This document shows, piece by piece, positions 5,245 to 11,283 of a stretch of DNA of 17,624 nucleotides (within the stretch, counting starts at the first letter, position 1; each line of letters starts with the position of its first letter). The translations under genes and the position numbers were made by a program. This DNA is from SKPT01 sp040905445. GTDB taxonomy: Bacteria; Planctomycetota; Phycisphaerae; Phycisphaerales; Phycisphaeraceae. The stretch spans positions 1-17,624 of the forward strand of contig JBBDRN010000045.1 in the NCBI GenBank assembly GCA_040905445.1. The letters are read 5' to 3'. The notes under the pieces are model-generated. The model made no database searches and was not told the origin of the DNA. It was given only the letters and a program-made list of their open reading frames with translations.

Positions 5245-6720
5245 TCACAGCAACAACTCACCGCCAGCCTCCACGCGTTCGGGCAGCTTCACCTTCTCGA
5301 GGTCCGTCATGTCCACCGCCGTCAGCGGGCGCACCTCCAGCGTCGCGTCCACCGCCCGGGGGATCACCTTCGCCAAACCCGTCGCCTCGTCGACCGGCTC
5401 GTCGCGCCGCGGCACCGCCACGCCCTGCGCCTCCAGCCACCGCGCCGCGCGCTCGATCTGCAGCACCCGGCTCGACGCCGGGCTGTCCACGCCCTCGGCG
5501 TTCTTGATCGGCGCGAACTCCTCGACGCGGTCCGTCTCGTACACAATCGACCGGTCGCACAGCGGCAGGGCGTCGAACACGAACGTCTCGAGCTTCACCG
5601 CGTTGGCGGACTCGGGCCTGATCGTCTGCCCCGTCTCGAGATCGATGTGCGCCACCTTCTTCTCGGCGCGGTGGTACGGCAGCGAGAACCCCTCAGCGCG
5701 GGTCAGCGACGCGACGAAGTCGACGCGCATCGCATGCACGGCGATCGAGCCGGCGCGGAAGCGCAGCCCGCCGTCGGGCCTCCGCTGCTGGGCGAGCTCG
5801 TCGGGCAGGTCCGAGTATTCGATGATGGTGACCTTCCCGTCGACGAGGCAGAAGTTGCCGAGCTTTTCCTCGGGGTAGGCCTTGGGCAGCATCTTGGAGG
5901 ACATCTGCGCGTCGTCGAGCGCATGCAGGCCGAGGAACAGCGGGTCGATGACCCTGACGTGCGGGTTGTCGATCTGGATGTAGCTGATCTGCTCGATGCC
6001 TTGCTCCTGCATGGAAGCAATCGCGCCGGAGCTGGCGAGCGCCTTGAGCGAGCCGCCGTGGCCGTTGGGCGACAGGGCGATGCGGTCGCGGTCTTCCATG
6101 AAGACCTTGGCGCTGTCGCGGTCGAGCGCGGGCATCATGCCCTGGGCGAAGAAGGTGATCTGTCCGGGGTCGAGGTCGAACCAGGCCTGCTCGGCGAAGA
6201 ACGCGCGCGTCGCCGCGTCGTTGTGCGGGCTGGTCATGACGTACCAAGGCAGCGTGCAGCCGAACTTGCGCTGCATCTTGCGCACGGCCTCGGCGAAGAT
6301 GGCAAAGAGCGGGGCCTTGCGGATCGGCGTCGCGGGGAACGTGCCCTTGGGCGCGTCCCAGCCCAGCCGCGTGCCCTGACCGCCGGCGACGGTGAACACC
6401 GCGACCTTGCCCTCGCGCACGAGACGCTCGCCGAGCTTTCTGGCGTCGTGGTAGCGCGGGGCGAGGTCGGCGTCGGGCTCGACAGGGTACCAGGGCGCCG
6501 GCTCGATCTGCTCGGGCAGCCGCGTCTCGGGCTTGACGCGCACATGCGTGGCAATCAGCCGATCGACCTCCGGCCAGTCGACGCTCTCGACCTGGTCCAG
6601 CAGCCGCGCCTGCCCCGCGGCGTCGAGCTCGTCATAGAAGCTCAGCACGTGCGCCTGGCCCACGCGCTCAAGCTCATCCTTCGCCCGCTCGTATCGCTGC
6701 ACCTGCGTCGCCTCGGCCAT
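5245..6720 (-). CDS. UDP-sugar pyrophosphorylase (UAP1/UDPGP family)
   Basis: A 491-residue uridylyltransferase resembling eukaryotic UDP-N-acetylglucosamine pyrophosphorylase, which joins UTP and a sugar 1-phosphate to give UDP-sugar and pyrophosphate in the cytoplasm. Seen: the nucleotide loop VAGGQGTRLGWDAPKG (111-126), TSPHNDAATRAFF (163-175), SPNGHGGSLKAL (217-228), IQIDNP (248-253), and the UAP1 hallmark EFAPIKNAEGVDSP (401-414). The real start is the ATG at 6720: the longer frame to 6786 reads through cgccaagg repeat DNA, while AAAGGA lies 12 to 17 bases before 6720. UDP-glucose versus UDP-GlcNAc cannot be settled by eye, but the FAPIKN motif favours the UAP type. Its product would feed envelope polysaccharide synthesis. 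Confidence 0.9.
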   Translation of the reverse strand: MAEATQVQRYERAKDELERVGQAHVLSFYDELDAAGQARLLDQVESVDWPEVDRLIATHVRVKPETRLPEQIEPAPWYPVEPDADLAPRYHDARKLGERLVREGKVAVFTVAGGQGTRLGWDAPKGTFPATPIRKAPLFAIFAEAVRKMQRKFGCTLPWYVMTSPHNDAATRAFFAEQAWFDLDPGQITFFAQGMMPALDRDSAKVFMEDRDRIALSPNGHGGSLKALASSGAIASMQEQGIEQISYIQIDNPHVRVIDPLFLGLHALDDAQMSSKMLPKAYPEEKLGNFCLVDGKVTIIEYSDLPDELAQQRRPDGGLRFRAGSIAVHAMRVDFVASLTRAEGFSLPYHRAEKKVAHIDLETGQTIRPESANAVKLETFVFDALPLCDRSIVYETDRVEEFAPIKNAEGVDSPASSRVLQIERAARWLEAQGVAVPRRDEPVDEATGLAKVIPRAVDATLEVRPLTAVDMTDLEKVKLPERVEAGGELLL

Positions 6721-6746
6721 TCTCGTCGGTTCCTTTGCGAATCGTG

Positions 6747-6974
6747 TTAAACGCCAAGGCGCCAAGGAGGACGCCAAGGACGCCAAACGGAATCAGCCAC
6801 CGATGGATACAGGTTCACACAGATAAAGGCAAAGCATCAACCACAGAAGCACAGAGGCACAGAGGGCGATCAATCAAACAAAATTTCCCGCCGCGCCTTC
6901 CTTTTCTGAATTCTCGATTTTTGGATTTTTCATCCGTGTCCTGATCTCTTCCCCCCTTGGCGCCTTGGCGTTAA
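6747..6974. repeat. Inverted block of cgccaagg words with inner cacagag and gaattc words
   Basis: The left arm starts ttaaacgccaaggcgccaag (6747) and continues with further cgccaagg copies to 6787. The right arm (6955-6974) is the reverse complement of ttaacgccaaggcgccaagg, differing by one base gap. Inside lie a cacagaagcacagagg word (6841-6865), a ttctgaattctcgattt word (6904-6930) and catccgtgtcctgatc (6931-6946). The block fills the gap between two minus-strand genes. The TAA stop of the HemQ-like gene (6971-6973) lies within the right arm. Confidence 0.85.
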
Positions 6975-7693
6975 AGCGAGCTCTTCCACGTCGCCCGGCC
7001 GACGAAGAACGGCCCCAGCCGGTCGAGGTAGAGCGCCGTCTGCTGCGTCTTGCGCATCGCCTGCACGACCGCGGAGAGCGGGTGCAGCTCGCGGCCGGTC
7101 AGGCCGATGACGAAGTCGTTGTCCTCGCGGTCCAGTCCGTTGCACGCCAAGCGGATGTCGTGGGCGAGGTCCGCCTGGCCGAAGGCGAAGCCGATGCTGC
7201 CATGTTCCTTGAGTATCTCGCGCTGCTCGTCCGCCGATAGCCGGGCGAACGCCCCCGTGCGCCGCAGCGGGTACCACACGACCCAGGGCCAGTCGGGGTT
7301 GAGCGCCGTGCGCGTCGGGCGGTGGATGAGCGTTTCCTCAAGGTCCGGCTCGTAGCCGAGCGCGTACGAGCGGCCGAACATCGTCAGCTCGGGCTTGAGG
7401 GTCAACGCGTCGAAGGGCGGCTGGTTGAGCAGTTGCCGCCACCCGCCTGCGAACCAGGCGGGCTCTTCGCTCATCGCCAGCAGGCCCACGCCGCGCGGGT
7501 CGTGGACGTCTTCATAGAGCGCCCCGCGCACGCCCGCGCTCGCCAGCGCCTCGGCCAACGGTGCCGTGTCGCGCGCCCCGGTGAACACCAGCAACTGCAT
7601 GAAGAGGCGGCGATCCAGCCGCTGGCCGCGCGCGCCATGCTCGGCGAGGTCGGGAACGGAAGTGCTCGGCGCAGCGGCGACGTCGTCGGCCAT
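6971..7693 (-). CDS. Chlorite-dismutase-family protein, HemQ/ChdC-like
   Basis: A 240-residue heme-binding protein of the Cld superfamily, most like coproheme decarboxylase, the last step of the coproporphyrin-dependent heme pathway. Seen: WYPLRR with Tyr141, which aligns with the catalytic tyrosine of ChdC; KEHGSIGFAFG with His164 at the proximal heme ligand; NGLDREDNDF; and the C-terminal MRKTQQTALYLDRLGPFFVG typical of the family. By a memory-based alignment the distal Gln of Firmicute ChdC is replaced by Asp179 or its neighbour His178, and the loop between Tyr141 and His164 is four residues shorter. ATG 7693 is the start; the frame beyond it begins at TTG. The stop codon overlaps a repeat arm. 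Confidence 0.87.
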   Translation of the reverse strand: MADDVAAAPSTSVPDLAEHGARGQRLDRRLFMQLLVFTGARDTAPLAEALASAGVRGALYEDVHDPRGVGLLAMSEEPAWFAGGWRQLLNQPPFDALTLKPELTMFGRSYALGYEPDLEETLIHRPTRTALNPDWPWVVWYPLRRTGAFARLSADEQREILKEHGSIGFAFGQADLAHDIRLACNGLDREDNDFVIGLTGRELHPLSAVVQAMRKTQQTALYLDRLGPFFVGRATWKSSL

Positions 7694-7701
7694 GGGCCCC
7701 A

Positions 7702-7707
7702 AGCTTA
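7702..7707 (-). promoter_or_regulatory. TAAGCT -10-like box for the HemQ-like gene
   Basis: Read on the minus strand, CTAAGCTTGGGGCCC leads straight to the ATG at 7693, leaving only eight bases between the box and the start codon. This is nearly the same string as upstream of the LPS-kinase-like gene at 15342-15347. A very short or absent 5' leader is implied. Confidence 0.4.
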
Positions 7708-7743
7708 GTCAGCGCATCGGGCGCGGGCAAAGCAGCCTCCGCC

Positions 7744-7837
7744 GTAGGGTCCGCGGTGCGGACCGCCCACCGCCCACGCAACGCCCGGCGCCGTCGTGGA
7801 CGATCGCACAGGCAACGCTCCGCACCGCGGACCCTAC
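7744..7837. repeat. 19-bp perfect inverted repeat overlapping the rsmE stop
   Basis: The arms are 7744-7762 (gtagggtccgcggtgcgga) and 7819-7837, perfect reverse complements over 19 bases, separated by 56 bases. The right arm contains the TAG stop codon of rsmE (7834-7836). The rest of the block lies between rsmE and the downstream HemQ-like gene. It may end rsmE transcription or be another mobile inverted repeat. Confidence 0.85.
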
Positions 7838-8556
7838 ATCCGCGAACCCACGATCGCCGCCGCCGCCACCGCCGCGGTCTCGATCCGCATCACGTGGGCG
7901 CCAAGCGACACCGGCTGGTACCCTGCCGTCCGCACCGCCTCCTCTTCCTCACGCGTCCAGCCCCCCTCGGGGCCGATGAGCACGGTGATCCGTACCGCCT
8001 GATCGATCTTCGGGAGCGGCCGCGCCGCTGCACCGAGCGACGCGATCAGCCGCACGTCCGCCTCCTCGCCCAGCACGTCCGCCAGGTCGCGCGTCGGCTC
8101 GACGCGGGTGACCCACAGCCGCCGGCTCTGCTTCGCCGCCTCGATCGCCCGCCGCTCAAGCCGCTCGAGCTTGCCGGGCCGGGGGTGCACCACGCTGCGC
8201 TGCGTGCGCAGGGGCAGGACCCGGTCGACGCCGAGCTGGGCGAGCATGTCGACCATGTCCTCCGCCCGCGAGCCCTTGGGCATCGCCGAGGCGACGGTCA
8301 CCACGGGGCCGACACGGTCATGGACCTCGACGTGCTCGACCCGGCAGCGCACCCCGCCCGCCCCCACGTCGAGGGTCGCCCGCGCCAGCCGACCCGCGCC
8401 GTCGAAGAGCTCGACGCGGTCGCCCGGCTTCAACCGCAGCACCCGGCGGGCATGGCGGGCCTGCTCGTTGTCGAGCTCGACGCTCGGGTCGGCGGCGTCG
8501 CCGGGCTCGGCAGGCAGGTGCGGGCAGTAGAATCGGGCCGCGGGTGTCTCGCTCAT
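7834..8556 (-). CDS. rsmE: 16S rRNA (uracil-1498-N3) methyltransferase RsmE
   Basis: A 240-residue SPOUT-class methyltransferase that methylates U1498 of 16S rRNA with S-adenosylmethionine. The N-terminal PUA-like part (1 to about 75) includes HARRVLRLKPGDRVELFDG (35-53). The SPOUT domain shows ASAMPKGSRAEDMVDMLAQLGV (89-110), RSVV (120-123), the cofactor-binding LIGPEGGW (193-200), and the knot end SLGAHVMRIETA (217-228), all diagnostic. ATG 8556 fits the family length; the open frame continues 77 codons upstream without conserved sequence. CACAAT lies eight bases before the start. Its stop codon lies inside a 19-bp inverted repeat. It is divergent from the acidic membrane protein gene. Confidence 0.95.
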   Translation of the reverse strand: MSETPAARFYCPHLPAEPGDAADPSVELDNEQARHARRVLRLKPGDRVELFDGAGRLARATLDVGAGGVRCRVEHVEVHDRVGPVVTVASAMPKGSRAEDMVDMLAQLGVDRVLPLRTQRSVVHPRPGKLERLERRAIEAAKQSRRLWVTRVEPTRDLADVLGEEADVRLIASLGAAARPLPKIDQAVRITVLIGPEGGWTREEEEAVRTAGYQPVSLGAHVMRIETAAVAAAAIVGSRM

Positions 8557-8564
8557 GCGCGTCC

Positions 8565-8570
8565 ATTGTG
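8565..8570 (-). promoter_or_regulatory. CACAAT -10-like box for rsmE
   Basis: On the minus strand, CACAAT is followed by GGACGCGC and then the rsmE ATG at 8556. The spacing of eight bases repeats the close box-to-start arrangement seen elsewhere in the window. No clear -35 element is seen. Confidence 0.3.
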
Positions 8571-8602
8571 CCACGGCGATCCGGCGGGGGCGTGTCTCTG
8601 CC

Positions 8603-8631
8603 TTGAGTCGCCGTCGGCGAGCGTCGATAAC
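8603..8631 (+). promoter_or_regulatory. Possible sigma70-type promoter for the acidic membrane protein
   Basis: TTGAGT (8603-8608) and GATAAC (8626-8631) are separated by 17 bases, each matching four of six consensus positions. They lie 54 bases upstream of the GTG at 8685. It is the only place in the window where I find both halves with ideal spacing. Confidence 0.35.
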
Positions 8632-8684
8632 AGCCACAGGCTCGAACTGCGCCCGTGCTGTTTCCTGCCCGAAGAGGCCCGCGA

Positions 8685-10007
8685 GTGACCCAGCCAGACC
8701 CCCAACGCGCCGCGTCGCACCGTCCCGACGAGGACGCGTCGCCCCCGCCATCCCCGCCATCCCCGCCACCCCCGGCCGCCCCAGCACCCGCGTCTGACCC
8801 GGCGGACCTGGCGCCGGACCTGGACCCGCTCTTCGCCGAGCCCGACGCGGGCGACGCGGAGCCGGCTGCGGCTGCGCCCCCGGGGCCGGGCGACAACGCC
8901 CAGGCGCTGGACCTGGCGGACGATGCGATCAGCCGCTCGATCGAGCAGGCCCTGGACGCCGCGGCCGCGGGGGAGGACGACGGCGACGCGGACCGGACAA
9001 CGGGCCTGGGCATGCCAATCGATCCGGAGGCGACGCTGGGGGGGGCCGACGACCTGATGCGGCAGATCCAGGAACTGCTGACGCGGAGCATGGACGAGCC
9101 GGCCGCCCAGGCCGAGACCCCGGCGGATGATGTGAACGCCGCAGCGGTGGCGGGTGTGGCGGGGGTGGCGGACGAGGCTGTCGCTGAACCCGAGGCGGTG
9201 GCGGAGCCGACGGCCGAGGCTGCCGACGCGGACGCCAAGGCCGCAGAGGCCGATGTCGAGGCTGGGCCCGTGGTCGAGGCGGAGCCGGCCGCAGTTGCGG
9301 ATGCGCCGGCCGAGGCGGCGGATGCGGCGGTGGCGGATGCGGTGGTGGCGGGGGTCGACGCGGGGGATGCCGGCGCCGATGCGGACGCGGATGCGGCCGA
9401 TGCGGGGACGGAGACGGAGACTGCGGCAGAGGAGGCCGCAAGCGACAGCGCGCAGGCGGCGCTGATCGCGCAGATCGACCAGATGCTCGCGGCGGAGGCG
9501 GACGAGTCGGCCGCCGACCGGGACGCGCCGTCGGCGTTCGACCTGCCGGCGAGCGCGCCTGCCGAGACCGAGCCCCCGCCACCCCAGCCACCACCCGTCA
9601 CCGAGGCGCAGGCGGAGGCGGGAGATACGGACGACGTGGCGGCCGGCGGGGGGCGCGACGCGGTGGCGGCGGAGCTGGACGACCAGCCGGAGCAGGCGGC
9701 CTCGGCTGCGGTCGCGGCCGCCGATGCCGACCCGGAGCCTGACGACGATGGCGAGGGCGAGGAGGACGGGCCGCTCGATGCGGACGCTGACGAGCCGGCC
9801 GACGAAGTCGCCGCCCCACGGGCATCGACGCGGCGGCCGCTGCGCGTGCGGCTGCGGGCTGCGGCGGTGGGGATGCGCCGGGTGTGCCAGGGGGTCAACG
9901 CGCCGCTGGAGCGCCTGCCCGCCGACATCCGTGAGGCCGTGGGGTGGGCGGGCTTGGCGCTGCTGATTCCGGGTCTGGCGCTGATGGTCTACGGACTGCT
10001 GAGCTAG
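8685..10007 (+). CDS. Acidic Ala-rich protein with C-terminal membrane anchor, unknown function
   Basis: A 440-residue protein of no family I can name. Residues 1-370 are low-complexity and rich in Ala, Asp, Glu and Pro. Three short amphipathic segments stand out: DLADDAISRSIEQAL (76-90), DDLMRQIQELL (122-132) and ALIAQIDQMLAAEADE (259-274), which look like copies of one helix motif. A basic stretch (RRPLRVRLRAAAVGMRR, 383-399) precedes a single hydrophobic segment at about 420-438, so the protein is probably tail-anchored with the acidic part in the cytoplasm. GTG 8685 is chosen because AAGAGG ends seven bases before it; GTG 8655 lacks this. The coding DNA carries nine-base GTGGCGGGN repeats. 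Long opposite-strand frames here are composition artefacts. Confidence 0.75.
   Translation: MTQPDPQRAASHRPDEDASPPPSPPSPPPPAAPAPASDPADLAPDLDPLFAEPDAGDAEPAAAAPPGPGDNAQALDLADDAISRSIEQALDAAAAGEDDGDADRTTGLGMPIDPEATLGGADDLMRQIQELLTRSMDEPAAQAETPADDVNAAAVAGVAGVADEAVAEPEAVAEPTAEAADADAKAAEADVEAGPVVEAEPAAVADAPAEAADAAVADAVVAGVDAGDAGADADADAADAGTETETAAEEAASDSAQAALIAQIDQMLAAEADESAADRDAPSAFDLPASAPAETEPPPPQPPPVTEAQAEAGDTDDVAAGGGRDAVAAELDDQPEQAASAAVAAADADPEPDDDGEGEEDGPLDADADEPADEVAAPRASTRRPLRVRLRAAAVGMRRVCQGVNAPLERLPADIREAVGWAGLALLIPGLALMVYGLLS
8741..8780. repeat. 9-nt repeat in the acidic protein gene, proline-rich copy
   Basis: The sequence (cccgccatc)n is the complement of the GTGGCGGGN word, read in a frame giving PPSPPSPPPP. 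A second run at 9144-9171 (gtggcgggtgtggcggggg and onward) reads on the direct strand and gives VAGVAGVAD. Confidence 0.7.
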
Positions 10008-10240
10008 GTCCTGTCTAAATACCGATTCCACGTCGATCGCGGGTGTATAAAGCCGGGACCGCTGGTCCCGGGGCGGCGGCGTGTGCTCATCGTCGAGCAC
10101 GCGTCCGGGGCGTGGCGGGGCGTGGCGGATCGATCCGCGACCGCGGTGTCGCCGGGGCGCCCAGCCACTGGCGGCCAAGCCACCTCCGGGTGCATCTGCC
10201 TGTGGCGGACGTTCGCGTCGACGTCACCCGGAGCTTGCAC
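10008..10240. other. Hairpin-rich leader region before the WYL regulator
   Basis: No gene seen. The stretch holds, in order, the GGGACC palindrome, a hairpin gtgctc-atcgtc-gagcac (10083-10100), the nine-base gtggcgggg word (10111-10128), a perfect 14-base palindrome gcggatcgatccgc (10125-10138) and a gcgac/gtcgc dyad directly after it. This density of dyads could serve as an operator for the downstream regulator, but nothing identifies it firmly. Confidence 0.45.
10053..10071. repeat. GGGACC-GGTCCC palindrome, copy 1
   Basis: ccgggacc, gct, ggtcccgg, preceded by tataaag: an 8-bp perfect dyad with a three-base centre. It lies 188 bases before the WYL regulator start and 46 bases after the acidic protein stop. 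The other copies are at 12810-12826, 15395-15413 and 15542-15560. Confidence 0.8.
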
Positions 10241-11209
10241 ATGGCCGTGGGTCGTGTTCATCGGCTGCTGCGGCTGATCACGCTGCTACAGAGCGGCCGG
10301 GCACGTACGGGCCGGGAACTGATGGCGGAGCTGGGCGTCAGCCGGCGGACGCTGTTCCGCGACCTGAAGATGATGCAGGAAGCCGGCATCCCCTACTACC
10401 ACGAGCCGGGCAACGGGTATCGCCTGGCCAGCTACTTCTTCCTGCCGCCGATCAGCCTGACCATGCCCGAGGCGCTCGGGCTCATGCTGCTGGGCAAGGC
10501 CGCGGCCCGCGACCGGGATCGCCCGCTCATCGCCGCCGCGCTCTCGGGCATCTACAAGCTGCTGAGCACCGTGCCCGAGCCGATCCGCTCCGCGGGCGGC
10601 GAGATGCTCGCCCACGTGTCGATCGGCCACGCGGCGCAGCTCGTGCCCGTCCAGCGCGAGGCCGACGCCTACGTCCTGCTGCAGCAATGCGTCGACGAGC
10701 AGCGCGCCTGCCGCATCGTCTACCGCTCGCCCGTCGAGACGGAGCCGATCCGCTGCCGGCTGGACCCGTACGCGCTGCACTTCGTCGGCCGGGCGTGGTA
10801 CGCGCTCGGGCACACCGACGTCCACCGCGAGGTGCGCGTCTTCAAGCTCGCGCGCATCGAGTCGATCGAGCTCGCCGGGCGACGCTTCGACCGCCCCCGG
10901 CGCTTCCGCGTCGAGGACAAGCTGGGCAACGCCTGGCAGCTCATTCCCGAAGGCCGGGAGTATGAAATCGAGCTGGAATTCACCGCACGGGTGGCCATGA
11001 ACGTCAGCGAAGTGCGCTGGCACCCGACGCAGGCGCACGAGATCCTCGACGACGGCCGCTGCCGCATGCGCTTCCGCATCGACGGGCTCAACGAGATCGC
11101 CTGGTGGTTGTGCGGCTACGCGGACCAGGTCCGGATCGTCAAGCCGCGCAAGCTCCGCGAGCGCGTCCGCGAGATGCTCGAGCGCGCGGTGGCCAACCAC
11201 GCGCCGTAG
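10241..11209 (+). CDS. HTH-WYL transcriptional regulator
   Basis: A 322-residue DNA-binding regulator of the WYL (YafY/PafC-like) family. The N-terminal winged helix-turn-helix spans about 5-62, with recognition helix SRRTLFRDLKMMQEAGIP (34-51) and wing NGYRL. The WYL domain is at about 141-215, where GRAWYALGH (183-191) stands for the name motif, and a WCX-type C-terminal domain at about 240-318 ends with WWLCGYADQVRIVKP. WYL domains are thought to bind nucleic acid or nucleotide ligands. ATG 10241 begins the conserved helix-turn-helix; the open frame upstream runs through palindromic intergenic DNA. The sulfatase follows 70 bases downstream on the same strand, so the two may form a transcription unit, although a TAAACT box stands between them. 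Confidence 0.9.
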   Translation: MAVGRVHRLLRLITLLQSGRARTGRELMAELGVSRRTLFRDLKMMQEAGIPYYHEPGNGYRLASYFFLPPISLTMPEALGLMLLGKAAARDRDRPLIAAALSGIYKLLSTVPEPIRSAGGEMLAHVSIGHAAQLVPVQREADAYVLLQQCVDEQRACRIVYRSPVETEPIRCRLDPYALHFVGRAWYALGHTDVHREVRVFKLARIESIELAGRRFDRPRRFRVEDKLGNAWQLIPEGREYEIELEFTARVAMNVSEVRWHPTQAHEILDDGRCRMRFRIDGLNEIAWWLCGYADQVRIVKPRKLRERVREMLERAVANHAP

Positions 11210-11243
11210 CGCTCGCCGCCACTCGCCGCTTCGTGAACAGCGG

Positions 11244-11249
11244 TAAACT
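11244..11249 (+). promoter_or_regulatory. TAAACT -10-like box before the sulfatase
   Basis: TAAACT is followed by GGGGCC and lies 30 bases before the sulfatase ATG (11280) and 13 bases before the ATG of a six-codon upstream frame (11263). It fits the TANNNT-plus-G-run pattern of the window. No matching -35 is visible. Confidence 0.35.
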
Positions 11250-11262
11250 GGGGCCAAACGCC

Positions 11263-11283
11263 ATGAAGGACGCCACGCCATGA
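11263..11283 (+). other. Six-codon upstream frame overlapping the sulfatase start
   Basis: ATG AAG GAC GCC ACG CCA TGA encodes MKDATP. Its stop overlaps the sulfatase start as ATGA. The AAGGA inside it also serves as a plausible Shine-Dalgarno for the sulfatase, about eight bases from the ATG. It may couple or tune sulfatase translation, or be chance. Confidence 0.3.

Noticed and set aside
6721..6786. Upstream start of the UDP-sugar pyrophosphorylase
   Set aside because: The extra 22 residues are encoded by the cgccaagg repeat, and ATG 6720 has a purine-rich site upstream.
8318..10178. Long minus-strand open frames (over 500 codons) opposite the acidic membrane protein
   Set aside because: They are Ser/Ala- or Arg-rich mirror images of a GC-rich low-complexity gene, show no family motif, and overlap the rsmE gene as well.
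10043..10240. N-terminal extension of the WYL regulator
   Set aside because: It is encoded by the palindrome and hairpin region, is Arg/Gly-rich, and the conserved winged helix begins right after ATG 10241.
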